Assembly (NCBI RefSeq): GCF_040954645.1
Contig: NC_092804.1
Location: forward strand, 151,165,108 to 151,229,107
Source: Diabrotica undecimpunctata
Lineage: Eukaryota; Arthropoda; Insecta; Coleoptera; Chrysomelidae
Reading direction: 5' to 3'
DNA length: 64,000 nt
This document shows positions 43,210 to 54,565 of the stretch, in pieces. Position 1 is the first letter of the stretch. The number at the start of each line of letters is the position of its first letter. Under the pieces are notes generated by a model, which was not told the origin of the DNA, did not search any database, and saw only the letters and a program-made list of their open reading frames with translations. A program made the position numbers and the translations under genes.

Positions 43210-44200
43210 TATAAGATCGAGGCCAATAAAGTCATCCGTCAAATTGGCAATACCATTTACAGTCAATTATAAACATTAACAGCTTCTAAAAAGTAAAACT
43301 TAACTTACGTTTATAAACAATATTCCAAAAGCCAAGTACATTTCAAGTATTTTTTAATAAAATAGTATTAACTTTTCTTATACACCTTCTACACCTTCAA
43401 CTATGTAAATTTAATACGGTTATATACAACTAAACATGTGCCAACCAATCACAATTCTTGTCGCCCCGTTATTTATGCATTCGCGCGTTTTCGGTGTAAT
43501 ATTGTACTTCTGGAAACAATTTTTCAGAGATCTGGAAATTTCTTTTATATTCGTATTTGTTTCTGTTGGATTTTGTTGCCCTGTTATTGAAATTGTCTTC
43601 ATATTGTATCTCCTATGTAACATTCATGCGGGACTATGTCACTCATGTATATTTATTGCTTGGCGTTTGTAAAGAAATAAAAGAATAACCTGCACGGCAT
43701 ATTTAATATATTAAAAATATGTTTAAAATATTATTTTTGAAAGGAAAAGATTCAATTTGACATTAACTTCTAAACAATAATTTAATCTGTTTTTGGGGTA
43801 TTTGTGTAAATTTTATATACAGTATTTTGTAAACTAATGTCCTTATACACACAACCAAACTTATATGCAATCACCATGTGTTTTAAACCAATATTGATTG
43901 ATTTTTTAGCTTGTTATTATTGCGAAGAATAAAAGTTTTTATTAAAAATAAACTTACGTATAAAACAACCAGATAACACAGTCCTGTACGGTATAGATTA
44001 TTTGTTTTAGTTGTAAATTTAACGAAAAAAAAAATTAACTAACTTTAGCTTTCAAAAACAAAAATATGCCTTATGTGGAGTTAGATGTGCAAAGTGGAAA
44101 GATTATTGGCCTTCTGGAGCAAGTAATGCCTAGAGGGACATAGCTGCTACGACAAATATATGCTAAATCATAATATCAGGGGCTAGGAACGCTTAACAAT
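43210..44200. other. non-coding, AT-rich
   Basis: Overlapping ORFs on both strands at 43420-43672 show no motif. Nothing else was recognised. Confidence 0.35.
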
Positions 44201-44206
44201 AGAGTA

Positions 44207-44409
44207 CTAACATACGTAAATTTTACGTACCAATTTTAATCTGACGGCTACTGAAAGAAAACTAAACCTGGAAATGCTTAGCCGCGTGGGCTATGCTATG
44301 CTCACTTCATGGTCAATAAAAAAAACAAATACTCGCTTTGATTTAAGTTTGGATTAGGCTTTGACCATATAATAATAACACTCCATACGTAAAAGATACG
44401 TATGGTTAG
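44207..44409. mobile_element. 203-bp MITE with TACGTA-rich TIRs
   Basis: The left end, CTAACATACGTAAATTTTACG, and the right end are inverted repeats of about 24 bp with small differences. Both are flanked by TA (44205-44206 and 44410-44411). There is no coding capacity. The TA target and size suggest a Tc1/mariner-dependent MITE. A similar end occurs near 8650. Confidence 0.6.
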
Positions 44410-44472
44410 TATCCGTGTAAAAAGTTCTGTACGTAATTGTTACGTGTTATTATTATTAACGTATAAATAAGA

Positions 44473-45475
44473 TGTCTGCAAAATCAAAGGTTAATATAAA
44501 GCGTCCTCGTACTGAGAAAAAGTTGGAGGAAATTATAAATAAAAGTGACTAGAGGAGTTAAAAGTGGAGTAATTCATGTCAAGATGGCGACTGACGAATT
44601 AATATACAAAGAACTAGATCGTCTTAAGAAATCAGAATTATTGGAAATACTTATTCACAAAAAGGTTCCCGAAGGAATAAAAATTAGTGAAAGTGTCAAA
44701 AATGTTTTGTAGACCAGTGGATCTTCTTGTTCCGATGTGAAACTGTGCAATAGTGATTTGAGGTTAGAACTCAGTGCAAGTTAAAGTGTGCCGAGATCGA
44801 GATTACTTACTTAAAATCGTTAAATACAGAGCTAGTAAAAGGTAATGAACGTCAAGATTTAATTATTTCTTTATTAAAAACGAATTCAAATAAAAATATT
44901 GAACATAAACGGACTACGCCCAACGTTGCCAAACCTACTAACGGGGGACTTAAACCACCTGAAAATTCAAATGTTGTAGCTAATAATAGTAGTCGTAGTC
45001 GTAGTAAAAGTCAATCCACGTCCACTGTGGAAGCAGCACTTCCAGTTTCAGTTGATTTAGGAAGTAATGAGTGTCAAAAGGCCCAAGAAAGTATTATGTC
45101 ATCTGTAATAAATCTTACGAAAGAAGCCACAAAAGACGAAGCTCCATGGCAGAAAGTTCAAGACAGAAACAAAAGAAGAAGACAGTTAGTTGTTGGAACT
45201 GGTGCTGGATCTGTCAAAGGTGTTCCAAAATATGTGGATCTACATGTGTATCGCATTGATCCTAGCACCAATGTGACTGCAATGGAAAATCTTCTAAAAC
45301 CCCATTTTCCGGAAGTGCTTTGCGAGTCTATGGAGTCTCGCTACCAAGTCTTTACTCATCATTTAAGGTCCGAATATATTAAAATAATTTTAATAAAGCC
45401 ATGGATCCAGCACTCTGGCCTGAAAATGCATGTGTGAACAATTTTTTGTACCTACGGAAAAATCAGAGATTATGT
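44473..45475 (+). pseudogene. LINE ORF1 (two-ORF element), frameshifted
   Basis: It begins MSAKSKVNIKRPRTEKK and breaks early, then stays open in 45027-45437 and flanking sequence. After a low-complexity NSSRSRSKSQSTST stretch comes EAPWQKVQDRNKRRRQ, then PKYVDLHVYRIDPSTNVTAM, a domain typical of ORF1 of insect LINEs of the CR1/Jockey group. A frame change follows near 45350. The end, reconstructed in the next frame, is ALWPENACVNNFLYLRK. ORF2 begins right after it. Confidence 0.68.
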
Positions 45476-48321
45476 TAGAGGTTATGTTAGAGGTAATGTT
45501 TAACCCTAAATTAATGTTATTAAATGTTCAAAGTATAAATAACCATAAAATATGTGACATTGTTGTGGATATTAATACATTTAAAAATATAGAAATCTTA
45601 TGTCTAACAGAATTATGGGAAACCATTGACTCTATTAATAATGTATACATTGATGGATTTACTATGAGTAGTAGTTATTGTAGAAACTCTTCCGTAAGAG
45701 GAGGTGTTGTAGGAATATTCGTAAAGAGAAATGTAAACGCTCATAATATTAATGTTAAAAAATTCTGTTCTGATAAACATTTAGAGTTTTGTTGTTCTTT
45801 AATTAGGGATAAAAACAATAATATCTTTTACATATTGAATTGCTACCGATCTTCGTGTGGAGATGTAAATATTTTTTTAAATAATCTTGACTGTCTTTTA
45901 AATCATTTATACAAGCCAAATGCATGTTATATTATTTGTGGTGACTTTAATATTGATATGAAAACGTCAAACAATAACCAAACAAAACTACTTAATTGCT
46001 TATCTGCTTATAACATACATACTAATCTTGTCAAATGGCCTACAAGAGTAACAAATACCAGCATAACAACAATTGATAGTATTTTTGTAAATTTTTCTAA
46101 TTTAGGTACATCATGTATTCGTGACAACACTGTGTCTGATCATAGAACTGTTTTAGTCGAACTTGAAATCGATATATCGACCTTGCCTATGTCTTGTCAA
46201 AAGCGATATTTTTCTGAGAGTGGGATAGATAATTTTGTTACGAGTCTTGTGCTGGAAGACTGGAATCTTGTTTATGATATACTTGATACTAATTTGGCTT
46301 TTAATGTGTTTGTTGATATTTTTTCGTATTATTTTAACATTAATTTTCCATTGCAAAATAAACGTATTATAAATGATCGTAAAAAAATGGGTAAACACTG
46401 AAGTACGCTTATCTAGTAGTAACTTAAAAAACTTGCATGTTTTATCTAGATCCTGTCCGTGTGTTCGTGAATATTACAAGTTAGAAAAAAGAAACACCAG
46501 AAACTTTTATGTTTGACAAAGAAAAATTATTACCAGAATATTATTTCATCATCAGATAATCCTACAAAAAGTGCCTGGAGACTTGTTGCCGACGTGACTA
46601 ATAATGTTGACAATAATAGAAGGAAAAATATATGTCTAAAATCAGATGAAAATTGTGTAATAGAGGAATGCCCTATTGTTGCTAACATGTTCAATGTTTT
46701 CTTTAAGAATGCTCCAATTGAGGTACGTTCTAAAATTCCCAGTCATCAAAATAGTACTTTAAGGAAACCGCCTTATAATGAAAATGACAATTTTTTACAA
46801 TTATGTCCTTACACTCCAAATGAGCTGAGTAAATTATTGATAGGAAAAATAAAATCTTCAAAATCGTGTGGATTTGATGAAATACCTCAATTTTTATTAA
46901 AAAAAGTAATTCCATTCATATTATCACCTTTAACATTTCTAATAAACTTGTCTTTTTGCAATGGTATTTTCCCGGATTATCTAAAGGTGGGAAAAGTCGT
47001 TCCTGTACATAAGAAAGGTGATCCAAAGAATATTAGTAATTATCGCCCAATAACTGTCCCTTCAGTGTTTTCAAAAATATTCGAATACTGTTATCTTAAC
47101 AGATTAAACTCTTATTTATTGGAGAAAGGTATTGCTAGTAAATATCAGCATGGCTTTCAGGCAGGTAAGTCTACAAATACAGCAGTTCATTCATTTTATA
47201 AGACTTTAACTAACTATATTGATGCAGATAAATGCCCTGTTGGGATTTTTTGTGATCTCCGTAGGGCATTTGACTGTGTCGATCATACGTTACTCATTAA
47301 TAAGTTAGTTAGAAAATATTGGAATAAAAGATCTCTCTCTAAAATGGATAGAATCCTACCTATCAGAACGTCGTCAGTATGTCTCCTTAACAGATGTATC
47401 CCAACAATCAGTAAATATTTGCAAATCAGATTACATTTACATTCATATGGGTATTCCACAAGGTTCTGTAATTGGCCCAATATTATTCATTATTTACTTA
47501 AATGATATTGTCTCAATAAATTCTGCTGTACAGTTTACACTTTATGCAGATGATACTTCAATACTTATATCAGATAAATCACATAAATGTAACGAACTTT
47601 TGTGTGATCTTAGTAATTGGTTTTCCTCGAATTACTTACATCTTAATGCGGATAAAACGCATGCTATTCATTTCCACAATAGACAGAAACATCTGTTTGA
47701 TATCGAACTATCAATATATTCTAAACAAATTGAAAAAGTTCATTGCCTAAAGTTTTTGGGTTTGTATGTTGATGAATGTCTCAATTAAAAAGGCAATATA
47801 ATGATATTATTTCCAAAATAAACTCATCATGCTACCTACTTCGAAACCTCAAAGATATACTAAGTGAAAAACAGCTAATTATGCTGTATTATGCTCAGGT
47901 GGAGTCTCATTTGCGGTATGGCATAGTATTTTGGGGTATGTCTTGTAAATTCGGTGAAGTCTTTCTGTCTCAAAAGAGAATAGTCCGTTGTATTGCTGGT
48001 ATTTCTCGAATCACTAGTTGTAAGAGTTACTTTACTAGATATAAACTTTTAACTGTGCCGCGTTTATATATTTTTGAAGTTTGTGTTTTTATTCATTCAA
48101 ATCTTGAGAAATTTAAAACTAATAGTCAAATTCACAATATAAATACAGGGCAGAATCAAAAATTACATGTGCCTTTTTCTAAAGGAAATATGCATTTTTA
48201 CTCACCTACAATAATAGGTCAAAGAATATATAATAAGTTACCCGAGCCAATAAAAAAATGTAAGAATATGAAAATATTTAAATTAACTTTAAAAGACTTT
48301 TTATTGCAGAATACGTTTTAA
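45471..48321 (+). pseudogene. near full-length LINE ORF2 (endonuclease plus reverse transcriptase), few frameshifts
   Basis: Endonuclease: LMLLNVQSINNHK, LCLTELWE, YIICGDFNIDM and NTVSDHRTVLVE. Reverse transcriptase: SKSCGFDEIPQFLLKK, VGKVVPVHKKGDP, YRPITVPSVFSKIFE, GFQAGKSTNTAV, VGIFCDLRRAFDCVDH, MGIPQGSVIGPILFIIYLN and FTLYADDTSIL (catalytic YADD intact). The C-terminus contains SKNRIVRCI-like and KLLTVPRLYIFEVCVFIH segments, ending KDFLLQNTF. Frame changes occur near 46385, 46500, 47312 and 47775, otherwise it is open. Lack of RNase H and the motif style point to the CR1/Jockey group. A 3' UTR with AATAAA follows to about 48520. Confidence 0.82.
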
Positions 48322-48520
48322 TCTGTTGATGAATATTTTAGTAGTTGACATTATTTTAAGTATATACTAGTAATTTTACACTTTCTATTTGTGTTTGTCT
48401 TGTAATGTTAGGTTTAGCGTTATTTTAGATTTACATTTATATTTACTTATTTTGTTTTCTAAACTGTGACTGATCCTATACAAATTGTATTTGTCAAAAA
48501 GGAAATAAAGTATTATTACT
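48322..48520 (+). other. 3' UTR of the two-ORF LINE
   Basis: The AT-rich sequence ends GGAAATAAAGTATTATTACT, a polyadenylation-type signal followed by a short TATTA repeat rather than poly(A). Confidence 0.5.
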
Positions 48521-48524
48521 ATCC

Positions 48525-49695
48525 AGATTTAGCCATACGGCTCACACTCCCTCTAAGGGGAAAATTCACTCATCCCAGATACCTACGGTATCAAAAGGAT
48601 TGAGCTCTGGTGGGACTCTTTCCGTGTTATCGAGCCCTAGGTGACTAGTATGCTGAAGTATCTCCCAGAAATTTTCGTACACATCTGGACGTTGAGAGTA
48701 GTACAGCTTTCTGGATGGTCTTGTAGAGATGTTCATTCAGACCTAGCTTTTTTATGTTTTCTAGGAGGTTCTTTGTAATGACTCCAGTAGTAGAGAGAAT
48801 AATAGGTATTGTCTGGGTACTTTCCATTCTCCACTGTCTTCGTATTTGAATTTCCAGGTCCCTGTATTTGGCGATTTTTTCGTTCTGTTTAACACGAAGA
48901 TTATTGTTGTTGGGTATCGCCACATCAATTAATGTTGTTTGTCTCTTTAGTTTATTAACAAGAATGAGATCCGGTCTATTATGTGCCACTGTTTGATCTG
49001 TGAGCAAAGTGCGGTCCCAGTATAGCTTGTAGTTGTCATTCTTAAGTATACTCTCAGGAACGTATTGATAATATGGAAGATGGTTTGTTTGAAGAAGTCC
49101 CAGTTTGATAGCTATCTCTTGATGAATGATCTTTCCTACTGAGTCGTGCCGTTCCTTATATTCAGTTGCAGCAAATGCCTGGCAACCCCCGGTAATGTGT
49201 TGGATGGTTTCTTGAGCTTGACACCCATATCGGCATTTGTCATTTTTGACCTGAGGGTCTTTGACGATATATTTTAGGTAATTTTTGGTTGGTATAACCT
49301 GATCCTGAATGGCCAGTAGTGAACCTTTTGTTTCAGGGAACATCTTTCCTGATGTCAGCCAATAGTTCGACGCTATATTGTCGACATGGTCTTGACTGAC
49401 CTCATTGGGATGTCGCCCGTGCAGAGGTTTACCCATCCAGGTGCGCATTTTTTCGTCCTTAGTAAGATGGTTTATGCGCATTTCTGGTTCCCTCAGTTTG
49501 ATCGGTGTTGTATCATCTACTGCGCAAATCGCGCGATGTAGAGTAGATGTCTCAGCCTGCACCTGAAAATAAGTTCTTAAATTAGTAATTTGTTTTTCTA
49601 GTGGCTCACTTATATCCATAAGTCCTCGTCCTCCTAAATACCGCGGTAATGTCGTTCTTTCTACTGCACTTCGAGGATGGTGTTTTTGTGCCTTT
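48525..49695 (-). pseudogene. R2-like LINE C-terminus: zinc knuckle and restriction-like endonuclease, 5'-truncated
   Basis: The open frame runs from about 49690 to the stop at 48645. It contains a CCHC knuckle, CRYGCQAQETIQHITGGC (Cys-x3-Cys-x7-His-x4-Cys), then HNRPDLILVN and TTLIDVAIPNNNNLRVK. This PD...D arrangement is that of the restriction-like endonuclease of the R2/R4/NeSL group. Later come KYRDLEIQIRRQW and IPIILSTTGVITKNLLE. The reverse transcriptase is cut off by truncation at a TTATTATTA microsatellite (49696-49725). About 120 bp of 3' UTR follow the stop. The surviving frame is undamaged, so the insertion may be young. Confidence 0.8.
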
Positions 49696-49729
49696 TATTT
49701 ATTACTATTATTATTATTATTATAATTTA

Positions 49730-51400
49730 CTGTTCTTCGTCTTAAGTCTACATTTCTAACTCTGTGACGAAGCGATATACTCAGCATTCTTTCCATTTTT
49801 TTTGAGCTATTTGCAGCATTTTAGAAGTTGCAACTGTCAATGTCAAAGTTTCAGCACCATAGGTCATCACAGGCAACACACATTGGTCATATATTTTACG
49901 TTTTAAACTAATTGGTATAAAAATAGCAAGAGACGGTTCCCCATTAGGAAGACGATTAGTAGGAAGACCACGAAAACGATGGAACGACAACTTACTGGAG
50001 GCATATTGACAAACAGAAATAGTCATGTCTATATAAAAAGAAGAAGAAGAAGCTTTTATAGATGTCTTTTATTTTTCCATATATGCTGCTCATACTATGT
50101 TTATTTTGATTTGTAATTCGTTTGGTTGTCTCTTGTGATCTTTATTTCGTGTCCAAGGTATATGTATTTATCCACCAGCTGTACTTCGTTTTCTGGAATA
50201 TTGATATTTCCGATGTACTAGGTTTGTCATGAATTTTGTTTTGGAGAGATTTATGTTAAGACCCACACTGGTCCACACTAACTGAAGTTCATGTAGCATT
50301 GTACATATCTCCTTGAGGTTGGCTGAGAACAAAACTATGTCGTCAGCGAATTTTAAATTTATGAATCTTTTACCGTCAATGTTCAGGCCATTCCCTTCCC
50401 AGTTAAGTTTTTTACAAGCAGATTCTAGTACTGCGGTAAATAGTTTAGACGATAAGGTATCACCCTGTCGGACTTCTCTGCCGATTGGGATATGATCCGT
50501 GTTTTTATGTAGTTTCACTGACATAGTTCTTATTCTTATTCTTATTCTTATTCTCTTATAGTCTTCTTGTATGTATTGTAAATTAACCTTGTATATCCGT
50601 AGTCAATGCAGAATGCTTGTAGTGTTTCCAGAATTTTGCCAAATTCTACCATGTCAAAGGCTTTACAAAACTGTCTACTACTTTGATATTCTCTACTTGT
50701 GTATGTGCTAATAATAATATTATTATTTGCTCTGTCATTGCTAGTTTACGCTTGATTTCTGAAGAGCAATCACTATCCAACTATTTAAATCTGTCTACTA
50801 CTTCAACTCGCCACTTGGTGTATGGGCGGTAGATTTTATCATACAATTATCTTATTAGGTTAACTACGTGATTACCTAGCCCCTTATTTATATTATATTC
50901 CAAAGATTAACCATTTCGTTGATTATAATATGGTAGGACTTTGTTTGCATAAGGAATATTAGTATCCAGTATTACATCTACGCCAATCTCGTCTATTGCT
51001 ATTAGAATCTCCGCTGGTATATCACCGATCCCTGGAGATTTTTGTTTTTTAGTTGGTTGAGAGCCTTCTCTACTTTTGCTCGTAAAATGATTGATTCTGC
51101 CTTTCTACATGTTTCTTATGTTTTATAACTGATGCATCTTTTGAAGTGTCTTTCTATACTTTTGAAGTAATAATTGTTCCAGGTCTCTGCAATGCTCTCT
51201 TTGTCGGTTTTCACTTCTTGATTATGGTTTTTAATGACTTAAAGTTGTGGCTGAAACTTTCGGGCAAAATATTTAACTTTTTTAAATAGTTTATGACTTT
51301 CATGGCGGTTTGCATGTTGCTCCAGTTTTTAACACACGGTATTTATATATTTGTTTTATCTCTAGTGCGCATACATCTTATTTTCCTGCTAAGTTACTCT
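49730..51400 (-). pseudogene. LINE reverse transcriptase, minus strand, interrupted by another LINE tail
   Basis: Read leftward: LKNKKSPGIGDIPAEIL-like codons near 51030, RQFCKAFDMVEFGKILETL near 50680, HIPIGREVRQGDTLSSKLF (50460), INLKFADDIVLFSANLKE (50350, catalytic ADD intact) and LKRKIYDQCVLPVMTYGAE (49850-49905). A TTATTC hexanucleotide repeat (50527-50554) has expanded within the coding region. A 135-bp plus-strand LINE tail sits at 49918-50052. Stops are common. Confidence 0.72.
49918..50052 (+). mobile_element. very short 5'-truncated LINE tail nested in a LINE
   Basis: The plus-strand codons RDGSPLGRRLVGRPRKRW then an AAGAAGAAGAAGAAG tail match the 3' end of the LINE at 39480-40645. 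It interrupts the minus-strand LINE just upstream of its LKRKIYDQC segment. I could not identify a clean target duplication. Confidence 0.6.
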
Positions 51401-51404
51401 ATTT

Positions 51405-52065
51405 CTTGAGTGTTACTTTCCGTTTCTGGTTAATTGTTAATTGGTAATTATAAGGTTTTTCATGACAGCCAATGTGTAGTTTTTTTAATTTTAAGCGTTG
51501 TTCACTCTTTCCCCGCTGAATGTATCCAGCTTTTTATTCCAATCCAGGTTTTTATTACGTCTTTTAATATTTGTAGTAGCTGGTTTGTCTGATGTATTTT
51601 TCTGCTTTTGTACAGTTTGATCCTGCAGTTCATTTTTAGCAGTTTAAGTTATATTAGATCACCGTAAAGCCAGGGATATTTATTATCTTTAGTCTGAAAT
51701 AAGTTTATACCTAGATAGACAGAATACTTTATTTTTAATTTTAACTTCGATTTAACCGAAATTTCGATGCACGAGTACTGGTTAAGTCCAGCGCTGTCTC
51801 GCATAATATTTAACATAAAGCACATACGCACACCGCTAGTAAGCCTAACGAGTATGTGGGTACGTAATGCTCCTGTACAGCGTACATTCCAATTACTGAA
51901 AACAACTTGTTTCTAATTGCCCGCTCATCAACAATACGCTCACATAAGCTCGCTGCTGAACGTTGATTACATTATATGTTTTAATATTAATTAGTGCAAT
52001 TCACCCAAAATTAGAGCCACTCTGTCATGGAAATTTCAATATGTTGCCCTAGCGGAATCTCAAGG
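51405..52065. other. non-coding
   Basis: No gene was recognised. The last 80 bp lead into the tandem repeat. Confidence 0.35.
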
Positions 52066-52739
52066 GGCCATGAAAGCTACTGAGACGGAAATTGGTTATT
52101 AATTTCTCTGAGGTTATTCACCAGATGAGTTTCTAAATGCTCCTCAAAAAGGGGTTTTCAAATTACGGTTGATTTAGGACAATATGATAGTTAGGACAAT
52201 TATCAATCGTTATCGATATTACAGTCAGGTGTCCAATATGATCGTGAAATAAAAATATATGAGCAATAATTATTTCAAACTTTATGTGAGAAAATAAATA
52301 AATCGGAATGTCTAAGGAACACAATGTTTCTCTTAATATAGGGGAGAGGGGGGCAAGTTGTTACATAATTGATTCTATTATTTATTTGGGCAATAGTAGA
52401 TCTTTTATATGAAAACTAAAATCGGATTAAGGTAGTTAATACATTTACACAAATAATGTTAATTTTAATTTATTTAAAAAATCATATTTAACATTTTGTT
52501 ATTATCAATTTAACTCAACTTGTAAATTGTAACAACATACCCCACTATGAGGCAAATTGTTACAGTCCATGGGGTAAGATGTTACAATAGAAAAAAAAAT
52601 TCTAAAAACTTCCCACAACATTATTTAGTGGTCACAGAAAGAACCCTTGCTTAGCTACAAAAAATATTATAAACATAACACAAAATGAAATAAAATAAAA
52701 AATGAAAATCTGAACAAACCTGTTTACAAGAATGTTAAA

Positions 52740-53030
52740 CTAGTCACTATCGGACGAGCAGTGAATACAAATATAAAAATCATCGTCTTTTCCACAAGCA
52801 ATATGTGCCCACTTTTGACACACAATGCACCGAATCCATTCTTCGTTTTTGGACTTCGAAAATGGAGCTAAACATACCAGACACGTCGATTCCTCATCCT
52901 CTTTCGAGCTTTCAGAATCTGATTTTTTGAAGGTGTTTTTGGTAATGACGGTCTGTTTCTTACATTTTTTAACAGTAGTTTTTACCTTGTTTCTTGATTC
53001 ACCTGATATGTTTCTTTTGGTTGCCCCCAC
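52740..53030 (-). CDS. PHD finger, C-terminal module in the -1 frame of the transposase
   Basis: The ORF overlaps the transposase end by about 49 bases. It encodes a basic linker and a Cys4-His-Cys3 PHD finger: STCLVCLAPFS, EEWIRCIVCQKWAHIAC and FYICIHC, ending SSDSD. There is no ATG at its start; the track start is GTG. Slippage or a one-base deletion at the A8 run (53032-53039) would join ...RQRKK to NVGATKRN and give one transposase-PHD protein of about 610 residues. Tigger-type insect transposases often end in such a finger, so I read it as the true C-terminus rather than a separate gene. Confidence 0.72.
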   Translation of the reverse strand: MGATKRNISGESRNKVKTTVKKCKKQTVITKNTFKKSDSESSKEDEESTCLVCLAPFSKSKNEEWIRCIVCQKWAHIACGKDDDFYICIHCSSDSD

Positions 53031-54565
53031 ATTTTTTTTCTTTGTCTTGCCTTTTCTTCCTCCTCCAAAGCTGATTTAATGGGAGTATCAGTCAAAACAG
53101 CGGAAGTTCTTTTCTTCCGACCCCCTTTGGATTTCCTTGGCATTGCTTTTGGATAAGGCTTCAACTCCCGGGGCGTTATATGAGTAGGTGAATCGACAGG
53201 TTCATTTATCGCCAAGTTAAAATCTGTGCTTGTAGAAGGTTGCTGTTGGGAAGGAGTTCTATGTGTTTCGGTGCCAATAGGTGCCGGATCTATGACTACT
53301 GTTGCGTTTATATTTTCTGTTATTGGCCTATTTGTTACCTCTGCAGGCAAGAATTCATCATCTTGAAAAATTTCTCTGTTGTATGGCCAAATTCCTGTCA
53401 CACTAAATCCTTTTTGTATATTGAGAGGTGTAACAGCAAGAGGAAGTGAATCTTTAAGAACGATAGGTATATCGTAAATGTTCATTACTTTACCGGGATT
53501 AGATCTTAACCATGCATCTGCAGCACTATTAAAATATCTTTTAAGTGGGCCAAATACCGTCCTATCAAGCGGCTGCAACTTGTGTGATGTATGTGGCGGG
53601 AAACTTAAAAGAACCACTCCATTTTCTTTGCAAAAATTCAACACCGGAATAGACAAATGAGACTCGTGATTATCTAATAATATCAAAACGGGTTTCTCTT
53701 TGCTACATCGTACAAACTGGACGAAATGTTTCATAAACAACAAAAAATTATCACATGTCATCCATCCAGAGGAATGAGACGCACCTACACAACCAGGAGG
53801 TCCATTGGCTACCATAACATCTTTGAATTTCTTTCTCGGAAATATTAAAAATGGAGGTACAAAATTTCCAGTTGCGTTGACAGCTAATGCCAAGGTAACA
53901 AGTTGACCTCTTTCTCCAGATGTGATAGCACCTACCTGCTTAGTTCCCCTTTTTGCAATGATTTTTGTAGGCCTTTGGACAGTTGTAAGTCCAGTTTCGT
54001 CCATATTGTACACTTCTTGGAGCTCAAATTTATATTTATCATAAACTTCGCCGAGATTGTTAAAAAACTGTGACACATTATGACGATTAAACGCGGTAGC
54101 TCGACCCATACTAGTAGCTTGAGGTGTCCGGACTGATAAAGTTCGATGCCTCTTCAAAAATCCATATAGCCAGTCTCTGGAAGCTATTTCATTAACCTTT
54201 TCATTTTCCGGAACAGATATTTGGTTGGCTGTTGCATATTGAAATGCAAATTTTCGCAAATCAGAAGTTGTAAGACCGTAATAAATTTTAGCAGAATGCT
54301 CAGTATATTCGGCAAGTTCCTCTTCTTCAGCATTGTTAAATATTTTTCTGGCCGTAGCGTAGCCGACTAAGTTCTTGTTACTGTTTTCAGCACCTAAGTT
54401 TGATTTTCTTTTCATATAGCGGTGCAATGTCATAAAATTAACTCCATAGCGAGTAGCAGCATCCCTAATTGACAAGTGTTCTTGTAAAACCGATTGCGCC
54501 GCCCTTTCAAATTGTTCGGTTGGAATAATAACCCTTGTGGTTTTCTTGGTATACGTTCGCACCAT
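52982..54565 (-). CDS. pogo-like transposase (DDE_1 family), intact ORF
   Basis: This 527-residue ORF encodes the cut-and-paste transposase of the surrounding element. The N-terminal psq-type helix-turn-helix (about 15-52, LSIRDAATRYGVNFMTLHRY) is followed by a CENP-B-like DNA-binding region (about 80-145). The catalytic aspartates are D189 (YNMDETGL), D298 (LLDNHESH) and D334 (KLQPLDRTVF), with 35 residues between the last two. The C-terminal 130 residues are Pro/Ser/Thr-rich, then basic (PRKSKGGRKKR). The start MVRTYTKKT is shared with the related dead copy at 31364. The frame stops 18 codons after an A8 run, and a PHD finger follows in the -1 frame. Confidence 0.9.
   Translation of the reverse strand: MVRTYTKKTTRVIIPTEQFERAAQSVLQEHLSIRDAATRYGVNFMTLHRYMKRKSNLGAENSNKNLVGYATARKIFNNAEEEELAEYTEHSAKIYYGLTTSDLRKFAFQYATANQISVPENEKVNEIASRDWLYGFLKRHRTLSVRTPQATSMGRATAFNRHNVSQFFNNLGEVYDKYKFELQEVYNMDETGLTTVQRPTKIIAKRGTKQVGAITSGERGQLVTLALAVNATGNFVPPFLIFPRKKFKDVMVANGPPGCVGASHSSGWMTCDNFLLFMKHFVQFVRCSKEKPVLILLDNHESHLSIPVLNFCKENGVVLLSFPPHTSHKLQPLDRTVFGPLKRYFNSAADAWLRSNPGKVMNIYDIPIVLKDSLPLAVTPLNIQKGFSVTGIWPYNREIFQDDEFLPAEVTNRPITENINATVVIDPAPIGTETHRTPSQQQPSTSTDFNLAINEPVDSPTHITPRELKPYPKAMPRKSKGGRKKRTSAVLTDTPIKSALEEEEKARQRKKMWGQPKETYQVNQETR
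53032..53039 (-). promoter_or_regulatory. A8 run: possible -1 frameshift site or indel
   Basis: On the minus strand AGA AAA AAA ATG in the transposase frame includes A AAA AAA, a workable -1 slippery heptamer. The PHD finger lies exactly in the -1 frame. A simple one-base indel is equally possible. Confidence 0.4.
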
